64,000 nucleotides of DNA from Sphingosinithalassobacter sp. CS137 (GTDB lineage Bacteria > Pseudomonadota > Alphaproteobacteria > Sphingomonadales > Sphingomonadaceae). The DNA is taken from positions 1,766,501 through 1,830,500 of the forward strand of contig NZ_CP060494.1 of NCBI RefSeq assembly GCF_014334115.1, given 5' to 3'. Positions 39,473 to 48,095 of the stretch are shown one piece after another (positions within the stretch are counted from its first letter, which is position 1; every line of letters begins with the position of its first letter). The notes under the pieces were generated by a model. That model saw only the letters and a list, made by a program, of their open reading frames with translations. It was not told where the DNA came from and did not search any database. A program made the position numbers and the translations under genes.

Positions 39473-41242
39473 ATGCGCGACCCCCGCGAGATCCTCCGCG
39501 AGACCTTCGGCTTCAGTGGCTTCCGCGGAGTGCAGGAGCGCGTGGTCGATCGCGTCCTTGCGGGAAAGCGCACGCTGGCGGTGATGCCGACCGGCGCGGG
39601 CAAGTCGCTCACCTATCAGCTGCCGGCAGTGGCGATGCCGGGCACCTGCCTCGTCGTCTCGCCGCTGATCGCACTGATGCACGACCAGCTGCGCGCCGCC
39701 GAGGCCGTCGGCATCCGTGCCGCGACGCTGACCAGCGTCGACGAGAATCGCGAGGAAACGGTCGCGCGGTTTCGCGCCGGGCAGCTCGACCTGCTCTATG
39801 TCGCGCCCGAGCGGGCTTCGGGCGAGGGGTTCCGCAACCTGCTGCGCACCGCGCCGCTCAGCCTTTTCGCGATCGACGAGGCGCATTGCGTTTCGGAATG
39901 GGGGCACGACTTCCGGCCCGACTATCGGCTGCTGCGACCGATGCTCGACGCCTTTCCCGACGTGCCGCGGCTGGCGCTCACCGCGACGGCGGACGCACAC
40001 ACCCGGGCGGACATCCTCGAGCAGCTCGGGATTCCCCAGGACGGCCTGATCGTCGCCGGATTCGACCGGCCGAACATCCGCTATCTCATCTCGCCGCGCG
40101 AGCAGGCGACTCGCCAGATCGAGGACGTGCTGCGCGCCGAGCCCGGGCCGGGGATCGTCTATGCGCCCACCCGCGCGGCGGTCGAGCGGCTGGCCGAGAA
40201 GCTGGGCAGCGGCGGGCGACCCGTGCTCCCCTATCACGCCGGGCTCGATCCCGAGGTGCGGCGCCGCAACCAGGCCGCCTTCGTCGCATCGGAAGAAATG
40301 GTGGTGGTCGCCACCATCGCCTTCGGCATGGGGATCGACAAGCCCGACGTCCGGTTCGTGGTCCATGCCGGCCTGCCGAAATCGATCGAGGCCTATTATC
40401 AGGAAACCGGCCGCGCCGGCCGCGACGGCGATCCGGCGGTGGCGCATCTGTTCTGGGGGGCGGACGATTTCGCGCGGGCGCGGCAGCGGGTGGCCGAAGT
40501 CGACGCGCGGCGGCAATCGGGCGAGCGCACGCGACTCAACGCGCTGGGTGCGCTCGTCGAGACCGCCGAATGCCGCCGGGCGATCCTGCTGCGCCATTTC
40601 GGCGAGGACCCGCCCGCGAACTGCGGCAACTGCGACAATTGCCTCGCCCCGCCCAAGGCCGTCGATGCGACGGTGGTGGCGCAGAAATATCTTTCCGCGG
40701 TGTTCCGCACCGGCATGTTGTTCGGTGCGGGCTATGTCGAGAGCGTGCTCGCCGGCCAGTCGAGCGAGCGGAGCATGACCAACGGCCATGAGAAGCTTTC
40801 GGTGTGGGGCATCCTGGAACCCGAGGAAGCGCCGCTGGTGAAGCCGGTCGCGCGTGCGCTGCTGGTGCGCGACGCGCTGCGCGCCAACGCCCATGGCGGG
40901 CTCGAGTTCGGGCCCGGCGCACGGCCGCTGCTGAAAGGCGAGGCAACGCTGTCGCTGGTCGTGCCGCCAAAGCGCGAGCGGCGCCGGCGCGGCGCGGCGA
41001 CGGCGGGCGGCGCCAATCCGGTCGGCAATCCGCTGTTCGAAGCGCTGCGCAGCAAGCGGCGCGAGATCGCGCAGGAAACCGGCCTTCCGCCCTATGTGAT
41101 CTTCCACGATTCGGTGCTGCGCGACATGGCGCTCTCGCGGCCCGGCTCGCTTTCCGAGCTGGGCGCGATTTCGGGCGTTGGAACCCGAAAGCTGGAAGCC
41201 TATGGTGACGCCTTTCTACAGGTGATCCGGGAGGCGGCATGA
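39473..41242 (+). CDS. recQ: ATP-dependent DNA helicase RecQ
   Basis: 589 residues. Helicase motifs are clear: VMPTGAGKSLTYQLPA, FAIDEAHCVSEWGHDFRPDY, LALTATAD, TIAFGMGIDKPDVRFVVHAG and YYQETGRAGRDG. The zinc site uses CRRAIL...CGNCDNC, and an RQC/HRDC tail ends the protein. RecQ unwinds recombination intermediates at stalled forks. Its stop overlaps the start of the next lipoprotein gene (ATGA). Confidence 0.95.
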   Translation: MRDPREILRETFGFSGFRGVQERVVDRVLAGKRTLAVMPTGAGKSLTYQLPAVAMPGTCLVVSPLIALMHDQLRAAEAVGIRAATLTSVDENREETVARFRAGQLDLLYVAPERASGEGFRNLLRTAPLSLFAIDEAHCVSEWGHDFRPDYRLLRPMLDAFPDVPRLALTATADAHTRADILEQLGIPQDGLIVAGFDRPNIRYLISPREQATRQIEDVLRAEPGPGIVYAPTRAAVERLAEKLGSGGRPVLPYHAGLDPEVRRRNQAAFVASEEMVVVATIAFGMGIDKPDVRFVVHAGLPKSIEAYYQETGRAGRDGDPAVAHLFWGADDFARARQRVAEVDARRQSGERTRLNALGALVETAECRRAILLRHFGEDPPANCGNCDNCLAPPKAVDATVVAQKYLSAVFRTGMLFGAGYVESVLAGQSSERSMTNGHEKLSVWGILEPEEAPLVKPVARALLVRDALRANAHGGLEFGPGARPLLKGEATLSLVVPPKRERRRRGAATAGGANPVGNPLFEALRSKRREIAQETGLPPYVIFHDSVLRDMALSRPGSLSELGAISGVGTRKLEAYGDAFLQVIREAA

Positions 41243-41757
41243 TGCGTTCGGCAGTGGTTCTGATCGCGGTGGCGCTTGCCGCGTGCTCGCCGATGGCGGG
41301 GCCGGGTACGGCCCCGACCGCCGATCTTCCCGATGCGATCCATCTCACCGTCAAGAGCTGGGGCGTGAACCTGCACGACTGGCGGATCGCGGCCGACGGG
41401 ACCGGCACCTACACCTATGCCGACACGACGGGCGAGACGAGCTTCATGCAGGCGGACCAGGTGACAAAGCGCGTGTCGATCACGCCCGCCGGCTATGCAC
41501 GGATCGCCGCGGCGCTCGAGCCGGCGGCGCCCTATGTCCGGGGCGAACCGCTCGCGTGCGCGCACCGGATCACGGACATGCCGTACGGCACGGTGACGTT
41601 CGAGGACGACGGCAGCGAGTCCAGCTTCGACTATAACATCGGCTGCCAGTCCGAGGCCGCGGCACAGGTCTATGACGCGATCGCCGCCGCGCGCGACGAA
41701 GTGGCCGCGATGACGGCTTCGATGCCGGAAGCATCCCGAGCCCCGTCTAACCGATAG
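41239..41757 (+). CDS. Putative lipoprotein downstream of recQ
   Basis: 172 residues. MMRSAVVLIAVALAACSPMA carries a lipobox (LAAC). The mature part has IHLTVKSWGVNLHDWRIAAD and a beta-rich body with two Cys (LACAHRI, IGCQSE). No family recognised. The ATGA overlap with recQ suggests translational coupling, though no functional link is obvious. Confidence 0.72.
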   Translation: MMRSAVVLIAVALAACSPMAGPGTAPTADLPDAIHLTVKSWGVNLHDWRIAADGTGTYTYADTTGETSFMQADQVTKRVSITPAGYARIAAALEPAAPYVRGEPLACAHRITDMPYGTVTFEDDGSESSFDYNIGCQSEAAAQVYDAIAAARDEVAAMTASMPEASRAPSNR

Positions 41758-41850
41758 CGCGAGGTCGGGCGCGGCCTGCTCGCGGTTGACGCAGCGACGC
41801 GAAAGATCGACTCGCTGAAAGGTCCAGCAAGAACCGAAAGAACGCCTGCC

Positions 41851-42285
41851 ATGTACCAGCCCCGCAAGGTCGACGAGAACATCACCGTTGCGCCGCAGAT
41901 CGCGCCCGACGATCTGGCGGCGATCGCCGAAGAGGGCTTCCGAGTCGTCGTGAACAACCGCCCCGACGGTGAGGAGGGCGCGCAGCCGAACAGCGGCGAT
42001 ATCCGTGCCGCGGCGGAGCAGGCGGGGCTGCGCTACGAATTCATTCCGGTCACGCACGCCGGATTTTCGGGCAATCAGGTCGAGGCGATGGCCGAAGTAC
42101 TGCGGCGGGCGGAAGGCCCGGTGCTCGCCTTTTGCCGCTCGGGCACGCGATCGGCGCATCTCTGGGCGCTCGCCGCGGCGAGCGAGGGCGGCGACCCCGC
42201 GGTGCTCACCACCCGGGCGGCGGCGGCGGGATACGACATCTCGGCGATCCGGCCGCTGCTCGACACGCTTTCCGGCCAGCCGTGA
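41851..42285 (+). CDS. TIGR01244 / DUF442 sulfur-transferase-like phosphatase domain protein
   Basis: 144 residues. The fold is that of the BLH-type domain: MYQPRKVDENITVAPQIAPD, GFRVVVNNRPDGEEGAQP and the catalytic loop VLAFCRSGTRSAHLWAL with Cys-x5-Arg (CRSGTR). Members resemble dual-specificity phosphatases and are linked to sulfide metabolism. Its stop overlaps the GTG of the next gene. Confidence 0.88.
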   Translation: MYQPRKVDENITVAPQIAPDDLAAIAEEGFRVVVNNRPDGEEGAQPNSGDIRAAAEQAGLRYEFIPVTHAGFSGNQVEAMAEVLRRAEGPVLAFCRSGTRSAHLWALAAASEGGDPAVLTTRAAAAGYDISAIRPLLDTLSGQP

Positions 42286-42677
42286 ACTGGGCGCTGCTCG
42301 GCGGATCGCTCGCCGCGGTGCTGGCGCTCGCCGGCATCGCGCGAGCGCTGCGGCTGGGCGGGGCGAGGCTGGAGAGCGAGGCCGAAGCGATTGCCGCAGC
42401 CGAGGAGATCGTGAGCGATTTCGAAGGCCGCGAGGCGCGCCTGGCCGCCGACGGATCGGGCGCGGTGGTGTTTGGCAACGGCAGCGAGCTGGTGGCGCTG
42501 CGGCGGCACGGCGCGCGGTTCTTCGCCCGGCGCTTCGCCCGGCCGCTCGCCGCGGAGGCTTCGGGGACCACCGTGGTGATCGAGAGCGGCGAGCGGCTGG
42601 CGGGGCCGTTCCGCTTGACGCTTGAAACCGAGGACGAAGCGCGCTTACTTACAGCCATGTTAGGAAGCGCGCCTTGA
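42282..42677 (+). CDS. Small membrane-anchored protein
   Basis: 131 residues from a GTG at 42282. An N-terminal hydrophobic helix (WALLGGSLAAVLALAGIA) precedes a soluble domain with EIVSDFEGREARLAADGSGA and FGNGSELVALRRHGARF. A similar protein accompanies sterol desaturase genes in sphingomonads, but I know no role. It overlaps both neighbours by four bases. Confidence 0.65.
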   Translation: MNWALLGGSLAAVLALAGIARALRLGGARLESEAEAIAAAEEIVSDFEGREARLAADGSGAVVFGNGSELVALRRHGARFFARRFARPLAAEASGTTVVIESGERLAGPFRLTLETEDEARLLTAMLGSAP

Positions 42678-43642
42678 ACCTGCCCGACCCGGTCGATCTC
42701 GCGGTTCCCGCGTTCGTCCTGCTGGTGCTGGCGGAAATGGTGTTCGCCTGGGCGAAGGATCGGCGGCGCTATTGCCCGCGAGATACGCTGACGTCGCTCG
42801 GGCTCGGGCTCGGCAGCACGGTAGCGGGCGTTCTAGCCGGCGGGTTCGTGCTGGCTTCGGCGCTGTGGGTGCACCAGTTCGCGCTCTTCGACATCGGCTA
42901 TGCCTGGTACTGGTTCGTCATTGCCTTCGTCCTCGACGACCTCGCCTATTATGTCTTCCACCGCTCGGCACATCGGGTGCGCTGGTTCTGGGCGAGCCAT
43001 GTCATCCACCACAGCTCGCAGCACTATAATCTCTCGACTGCGCTGCGGCAGACCTGGACGGGCTTTTTCAGCCTGACCTTCCTGTTCCGGCTGCCGCTGT
43101 TCCTGATCGGCTTTCCCCCGGCGATGGTCTTCTTCGTCGCGGGGCTGAACCTGATCTACCAGTTCTGGATCCACACCGAAGCGATCGGGCGGATGCCGCG
43201 GTGGTTCGAGGCAGTGATGAACACGCCTTCGCACCACCGCGTCCACCACGCGACCAACCCGCGCTATCTGGACAAGAATTACGCGGGCGTCTTCATCGTG
43301 TGGGACAAGCTGTTCGGCACCTATGAGGCCGAGCGCGACGACGACCGGCCGCGCTACGGCATCGTCAAGGATCTCGGCAGTTTCAACATCCTGTGGGCGG
43401 CGACGCACGAATGGGTGGGGATCGCCACGGACGTGTGGCGCGCGCCGAACTGGAAGGCGCGCATCAACTATATGATCGCGCCGCCGGGCTGGAGCCATGA
43501 CGGCAGCCGCGACACTTCGGAGACCATCAAGGCAAATTGGGAAGCGCGCGAAGCGCGCCGGGGAGAGGGAATCGCGTGGAAGAAGCCGACATCGTCGTCA
43601 TCGGCGGAGGATCGGGCGGGAGCGCCGCCGCAGGCCGCCTGA
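42674..43642 (+). CDS. Sterol desaturase family protein
   Basis: 322 residues from a TTG at 42674 that overlaps the previous stop (TTGA). Di-iron histidine boxes: HRSAHR, HVIHHSSQHYN and HRVHHATNPRYLDKNY. Four to five membrane helices surround them. Likely a membrane lipid or hydrocarbon hydroxylase/desaturase. The last 67 bases overlap the GMC oxidoreductase gene. This pairing suggests that one oxidised lipid alcohol could be passed on to the oxidoreductase. Confidence 0.9.
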   Translation: MNLPDPVDLAVPAFVLLVLAEMVFAWAKDRRRYCPRDTLTSLGLGLGSTVAGVLAGGFVLASALWVHQFALFDIGYAWYWFVIAFVLDDLAYYVFHRSAHRVRWFWASHVIHHSSQHYNLSTALRQTWTGFFSLTFLFRLPLFLIGFPPAMVFFVAGLNLIYQFWIHTEAIGRMPRWFEAVMNTPSHHRVHHATNPRYLDKNYAGVFIVWDKLFGTYEAERDDDRPRYGIVKDLGSFNILWAATHEWVGIATDVWRAPNWKARINYMIAPPGWSHDGSRDTSETIKANWEAREARRGEGIAWKKPTSSSSAEDRAGAPPQAA

Positions 43643-45162
43643 GCGAAAACGGACGCCGCACCGTCGCAGTGCTTGAAGCCGGCGGGCGCAATAGCGGCTG
43701 GAAGACGATCATGCCGGGCATGATGCCGTTCCAGAGCCCGTCCACCAACTGGCAGTTCGAGACCGTGCCGCAGCCGGGACTGAACGGACGGCGCGGCTAT
43801 CAGCCGCGCGGCCGGGGCCTGGGCGGATCGAGCGCGATCAACGCGATGCTCTATGTCCGCGGGCACCGCTGGGACTATGACAATTGGGCGGCGCTGGGCT
43901 GCGACGGGTGGAGCTATGACGAAGTGCTCCCCTGGTTCAAACGCTGCGAGCACAATGTGCGCGGCGAAAGCGACTATCACGGCGGCGACGGCCCGCTGTG
44001 GGTGAGCGACCAGGATTATGCGCATCCGGGCAGCGAAGCCTTCATCCGCGCGGGCGAGGCGCTGCAGATCCCGCGCAACGACGATTTCAACGGCGCGCGG
44101 CAGGAAGGCATCGGCCTCTATCAGGTGACTCAGAAGAACGGCGAGCGCTGGACCGCGGCGCGCGCCTATCTTGGCGAGGCGAAGCGGCGCGAGAATCTCA
44201 ACATCCTCACCGACGCGATGGTCGAGCGGGTGCTGTTCGAGAACGGCCGCGCCTGGGGCGTCGCCTATGTGCGCGACGGCCAGCCGCGCACGATCCGCGC
44301 GCGCGAGGCCGTGGTGCTGGCGGCGGGCGTGTTCCAGACGCCGCAGCTGCTGATGCTTTCCGGCATCGGGCCGGGCGATCACCTGCGCGATCATGGCATC
44401 GGCGTATTACGCGACAGCGCGAATGTGGGCGGCAATCTGCAGGACCACGTCGATTATGTCGCGAGCTTCGAGACCAAGGGAAGCCTGTTCCTGGGCAGTT
44501 CGCTTCCGGGCGCGATCAAGATGCTGGGCGGGTTGCTGCGCTGGGCGGCGACGCGCAAGGGGCCGATGACCACGCCCTATGCCGAAGCGGGCGCGTTCCT
44601 GCGTACCGATCCGAGCGCGCCGGCGCCCGACGTGCAGCTCCACCTGCTGATCGCGATCGTCGAGGATCATGGGCGCACCAAAGTGGCCGGGCACGGATTT
44701 AGCTGCCACGCCTGCGTCCTGAGGCCCGAGAGCCGCGGGACGGTGCGGCTGGCGTCGATCGATCCGCAGGCGGCGCCGCTGATCGATCCCGGCTTCCTCT
44801 CCGACGCGCGCGATCTCGAGACGCTGAAGCGCGGGGTACGGGCGATGTACCGCATCCTCGAGACCGCGCCGATGTCCGACTATCGCGGCATGGACCGGTA
44901 TCCGATCGACTTCGCCGACGACGCCGCGCTCGAACGGCTGATCCGCGCGCGCGCCGACACGGTCTATCACCCGGTCGGCACGGCCCGGATGGGATCGGAT
45001 GAAGGCGCGGTGTGCGATCCACGACTGAAGGTGCGCGGAGTCGACGGGCTCTACCTCGCCGACGCGTCGATCATGCCGCGGCTGGTGAGCGGCAATACCA
45101 ACGCGCCGAGCATCATGATCGGCGAGCGCGCGGCCGACTTCATCGCGGCGGACCTCGGCTGA
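43576..45162 (+). CDS. GMC-family FAD oxidoreductase
   Basis: 528 residues from a GTG at 43576 (GGGAGAGGGAA upstream). FAD motif DIVVIGGGSGGSAAAGRLSE, the GMC signature GRGLGGSSAINAMLYVRGH, and VVLAAGVFQTPQLLMLSGIG. The catalytic-site region is HPVGTARMGSD, with the end DASIMPRLVSGNTNAPSIMIGE. The family oxidises alcohols such as choline or long-chain alcohols. It is the last gene of the overlapping chain from 41851. Confidence 0.93.
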   Translation: MEEADIVVIGGGSGGSAAAGRLSENGRRTVAVLEAGGRNSGWKTIMPGMMPFQSPSTNWQFETVPQPGLNGRRGYQPRGRGLGGSSAINAMLYVRGHRWDYDNWAALGCDGWSYDEVLPWFKRCEHNVRGESDYHGGDGPLWVSDQDYAHPGSEAFIRAGEALQIPRNDDFNGARQEGIGLYQVTQKNGERWTAARAYLGEAKRRENLNILTDAMVERVLFENGRAWGVAYVRDGQPRTIRAREAVVLAAGVFQTPQLLMLSGIGPGDHLRDHGIGVLRDSANVGGNLQDHVDYVASFETKGSLFLGSSLPGAIKMLGGLLRWAATRKGPMTTPYAEAGAFLRTDPSAPAPDVQLHLLIAIVEDHGRTKVAGHGFSCHACVLRPESRGTVRLASIDPQAAPLIDPGFLSDARDLETLKRGVRAMYRILETAPMSDYRGMDRYPIDFADDAALERLIRARADTVYHPVGTARMGSDEGAVCDPRLKVRGVDGLYLADASIMPRLVSGNTNAPSIMIGERAADFIAADLG

Positions 45163-45211
45163 GGATCGGCGCGCCCGCCGCGCGGGTTCGTGCCGGGCAA
45201 CCTCCGGACGC

Positions 45212-45242
45212 AAAAAAAGGGCCGGCGCTTTCGCACCGGCCC
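45212..45242 (-). terminator. Intrinsic terminator of glnK-amtB
   Basis: GGGCCGG (45219-45225) pairs with CCGGCCC (45236-45242) with a short inner extension, and seven A residues at 45212-45218 give a T-run on the minus strand. It lies 35 bases beyond the amtB stop. Confidence 0.9.
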
Positions 45243-45276
45243 AGTTGTCCGCAGGAGGAACCTGTGGTGCGCGGGA

Positions 45277-46602
45277 TCAGACCCCCCGCGCGAATTCGGG
45301 ATATGCCTCGACTCCGACCTCATCGAGATCGAGCCCGGCCAGTTCCACTTCTTCGGTGGGACGCAGGCCGATGGTGAACTTCAGGATCGTCCAGACGATG
45401 GCAGAGGCGATCAGCACGAACACGCCGGTCGCGACCACGCCGGTCGCCTGGGCGACGATCGGCACGCCGGGGTTGGTGATCGACACCGCGAGCGTTCCCC
45501 AGATGCCCGAGAACAGATGGACCGGGATCGCACCGACGACATCGTCGATCCGCAGCTTGTCGAGCATCGGCACCGCCAGCACGACGATCACGCCGCCGAC
45601 CGCGCCGATCAGGATCGCCGCACCCGCGCTGGGTGTCAGCGGCTCGGCGGTGATCGACACGAGGCCGGCCAGCGCGCCGTTCAGCACCATCGTGACGTCG
45701 ACCTTCTTATAGAAGATCTGGGTGAGGATCAGCGCCGCGACCACACCGCCGCATGCCGCCAGATTGGTGTTGACGAAGATCTTCGACACGTCGCTGACAT
45801 CGCCCACCGTGCCCATCGCGAGCTGCGAAGCGCCGTTGAAGCCGAACCAGCCGAGCCACAGGATGAACGTGCCCAGCGTGGCAAGCGGGATGTTCGACCC
45901 CGGGAAGACGTTGATCCTGCCATCGACATAGCGCCCGAGCCGCGGGCCGAGGATGATCGCACCGGCAAGCGCCGCCCAGCCGCCGGTCGAGTGCACCAGC
46001 GTCGAGCCAGCGAAGTCGGAGAAGTCCATCGCGTCGAGCCAGCCGGCGCCCCATTCCCAGCTCACCACCACCGGATAGATCACCGCGGTGAGAACGATGG
46101 TGAACAGCAGGAACGGCCACAGCTTGATCCGCTCGGCAAGCGTGCCCGAGACGATCGAGGCGGTCGTGGCGCAGAACACCATCTGGAAGAACCAGTCGGA
46201 TGCCACCGAATAGCCGGTTTCGGTGTCGGCGGAACCGACCGCCTGCATCGGATAGAGGAATCCGGCGCTGCCGAAATAGCCGTTGAAATCGCCCGGATAG
46301 GCGATCTGATAGCCGACCACCCAGAACATGATGCCCGCGATCGAATAGAGCACGATGTTCTTGAGACACTGCATCGAGACGTTCTTGGAGCGGACCAGGC
46401 CGGCCTCGAGCATGGCGAAGCCCGCGGCCATCCACATCACGAGGAAGCCGCCGATCAGAAAGAGCAATGTGTTGAGGATATAGGCCGTGCCGGCGCTGAC
46501 CGCTTCGGCCGCGGGCGCCGCTTCGGCGACTTCCTGCGCGAAGCCGGGCGCAGCAATCGCGGCCAGACCGATTCCGGCCGCGGTGAATAGAATTTTCCGC
46601 AT
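45277..46602 (-). CDS. amtB: Ammonium transporter
   Basis: 441 residues from the ATG at 46602 (AGGGGGAT upstream). A signal peptide ending GFAQ precedes eleven membrane helices. Family marks include GGFLVMWMAAGFAMLEAGLV, FDSDFAGSTLVHSTGGWAALAGA-type DFAGSTLVHSTGG, and the second channel histidine in GAIPVHLFSGIWG. It moves ammonium across the inner membrane and is gated by the PII protein GlnK, encoded just upstream. Confidence 0.95.
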   Translation of the reverse strand: MRKILFTAAGIGLAAIAAPGFAQEVAEAAPAAEAVSAGTAYILNTLLFLIGGFLVMWMAAGFAMLEAGLVRSKNVSMQCLKNIVLYSIAGIMFWVVGYQIAYPGDFNGYFGSAGFLYPMQAVGSADTETGYSVASDWFFQMVFCATTASIVSGTLAERIKLWPFLLFTIVLTAVIYPVVVSWEWGAGWLDAMDFSDFAGSTLVHSTGGWAALAGAIILGPRLGRYVDGRINVFPGSNIPLATLGTFILWLGWFGFNGASQLAMGTVGDVSDVSKIFVNTNLAACGGVVAALILTQIFYKKVDVTMVLNGALAGLVSITAEPLTPSAGAAILIGAVGGVIVVLAVPMLDKLRIDDVVGAIPVHLFSGIWGTLAVSITNPGVPIVAQATGVVATGVFVLIASAIVWTILKFTIGLRPTEEVELAGLDLDEVGVEAYPEFARGV

Positions 46603-46625
46603 GGATGTGGATCCCCCTTGAATGA

Positions 46626-46964
46626 TCACAGCGCCGTCTCGCCGGTTTCCCCGGTGCGGATGCGCACGGCCTTGCCCACGTCGAGCACGAAGATCTTGCC
46701 GTCGCCGATCGCACCCGTGCTGGCGGCGGACTGGATCGCCTCCACCGCGCGATCACAAAGCCCTGCGTCGCAGGCGATCTCGAGCTTGATCTTGGGGACC
46801 ATGTTGGTGCTGTATTCGGCGCCGCGGTAGATTTCCGTCTGGCCCTTCTGGCGTCCGAAGCCCTTGACCTCGGTAACGGTCATGCCGGCGACCCCGACTG
46901 CCGTCAGCGCCTCCCGAACATCGTCAAGCTTGAACGGCTTGATGATGGCGATGATGAGTTTCAT
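46626..46964 (-). CDS. glnK: Nitrogen regulatory PII protein
   Basis: 112 residues, the exact PII length. The start MKLIIAIIKPFKLDDVREAL, the T-loop KGFGRQKGQTEIYRGAEYS with the uridylylated Tyr, and the B-loop/C-loop GAIGDGKIFVLDV with VRIRTGETG are intact. It senses 2-oxoglutarate and ATP/ADP and blocks AmtB. It is called glnK because it precedes amtB and has a sigma-54 promoter. Confidence 0.95.
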   Translation of the reverse strand: MKLIIAIIKPFKLDDVREALTAVGVAGMTVTEVKGFGRQKGQTEIYRGAEYSTNMVPKIKLEIACDAGLCDRAVEAIQSAASTGAIGDGKIFVLDVGKAVRIRTGETGETAL

Positions 46965-46998
46965 TCCGCCCCCTTTCTCGTTTCCCGAGAGCAAGAGC

Positions 46999-47015
46999 AG
47001 CAAAGGGCGTGCCAG
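46999..47015 (-). promoter_or_regulatory. Sigma-54 promoter of glnK-amtB
   Basis: On the minus strand the sequence CTGGCACGCCCTTTGCT matches the RpoN -24/-12 pattern (TGGCACG-N4-TTGCW) without a mismatch. The predicted start is near 46988, 24 bases before the start codon. It implies NtrC-dependent induction under nitrogen limitation. No clear NtrC palindrome was found upstream. Confidence 0.85.
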
Positions 47016-47105
47016 AGACAAAAACGCGCGTTTTCGCGGCTTCCGACGCAACGAAAGATTAGCGAAAGGTAAATTTTTGTGCAGTTGCGAAAGTGTGCCC
47101 AAAAA

Positions 47106-47309
47106 TCAGGCAGCGGTGTCGACGATCCTCCGCGCCTCGGCAAGATCGTCGGCATCGACCATCACGCGCACCGGGATGAGAAAGGCACTGCCTTCCGCGA
47201 TGCTCGATTCGGCATCGAAGGCGATGGCCGGGATCCCCTCGGATTCGAGGCGGCCGACGATGAGGTGCGCCTCGAAACGATTGTAGCGGCCGAGCTCGGC
47301 GAGCGCCAT
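47106..47309 (-). CDS. DUF2007 family protein
   Basis: 67 residues: MALAELGRYNRFEAHLIVGR, LESEGIPAIAFDAE and IPVRVMVDADDLAEARRIVD. DUF2007 proteins are small ferredoxin-like putative signal transducers. The start overlaps the stop of the preceding gene by one base. Confidence 0.85.
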   Translation of the reverse strand: MALAELGRYNRFEAHLIVGRLESEGIPAIAFDAESSIAEGSAFLIPVRVMVDADDLAEARRIVDTAA

Positions 47310-47863
47310 CAGCCGGCCGGCACTTGCGTCGGCACTCGGACCGGCAGCCCGTCGATGCTGCGATCGCGCGCCATGAACTTCGCCAGGCGCTCCTTCGCAC
47401 TCAGCTTGGCATGCGCCTTCGACAGCGTTTCGCGCGGACGATCAAGCGTCATCAGCGGCACGCCCCAGCCGCAGCTCGTCTGTACCTGCTCGACAGCCAT
47501 GTCGAAGATCTGGCGCGTTCCTTCGAGCATTGCGAAATGCGGTATCAGCGCGCCCCACTCGGCATCCTGCGGAAGCACCGGCCGCGCCCGGCCATAGAGA
47601 CGCAGGATCAGCGCCGGCTGCTCGAAGGCACAGAACATGACGGTGATCCGGCCGTCGGCGATCAGATGGGCATTGGTCTCGTTCCCCGAGCCGCCGACGT
47701 CGAGCCAGGCGACTCGGTTCGTACCGAGCACCCGGAAGCTGTCCATTCCCTTGGGACTGAGATTGATCCGTGCCTCCGCCGCCGCGGTGGCGACGAAGAA
47801 CACCGGCTGTTTGGCGACGAAGGCGATGTGCCGATCGTCCAGCGCATCGAAGAATTCGGCCAT
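47309..47863 (-). CDS. Pyridoxamine 5'-phosphate oxidase-like FMN-binding protein
   Basis: 184 residues from the ATG at 47863. The split-barrel FMN fold is shown by HIAFVAKQPVFFVATAAAEA, INLSPKGMDSFRVLGTNRVA and FCAFEQPALILRLYGRAR. Members bind FMN or F420 and oxidise or reduce small substrates; this subtype is not known to make PLP. It overlaps the DUF2007 gene (ATGA). Confidence 0.85.
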   Translation of the reverse strand: MAEFFDALDDRHIAFVAKQPVFFVATAAAEARINLSPKGMDSFRVLGTNRVAWLDVGGSGNETNAHLIADGRITVMFCAFEQPALILRLYGRARPVLPQDAEWGALIPHFAMLEGTRQIFDMAVEQVQTSCGWGVPLMTLDRPRETLSKAHAKLSAKERLAKFMARDRSIDGLPVRVPTQVPAG

Positions 47864-47909
47864 GCCCCCTCCGATTGAAGCGCATGAACCATGCGCATAG
47901 CCTGTGCGC

Positions 47910-47999
47910 ATGAAGCATGACCTGATCGCATCCGGCAAGCGCAAGGCGGTCAATCTATCGCTGGACCCGGGCGTAGTCGAGGCAGCCACCGGCGTCTGA
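47910..47999 (+). pseudogene. ccdA: Truncated CcdA antitoxin
   Basis: The 29-residue frame starts MKHDLIASGKRKAVNLSLD and stops after PGVVEAATGV. The first part is the ribbon-helix-helix N terminus of CcdA antitoxins. Full CcdA is about 75-80 residues, so the toxin-binding tail is gone and no ccdB follows. It marks the left edge of the mobile region. Confidence 0.75.
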
Positions 48000-48095
48000 G
48001 CTTCTCCTTCTACCCCGGAACGCTTCCCGCTGCAAGGATTTGCGCGCTTTCGTGCCACGGTATCATTTTGTCTGACGTCCCAGCCCCAATGGGGG

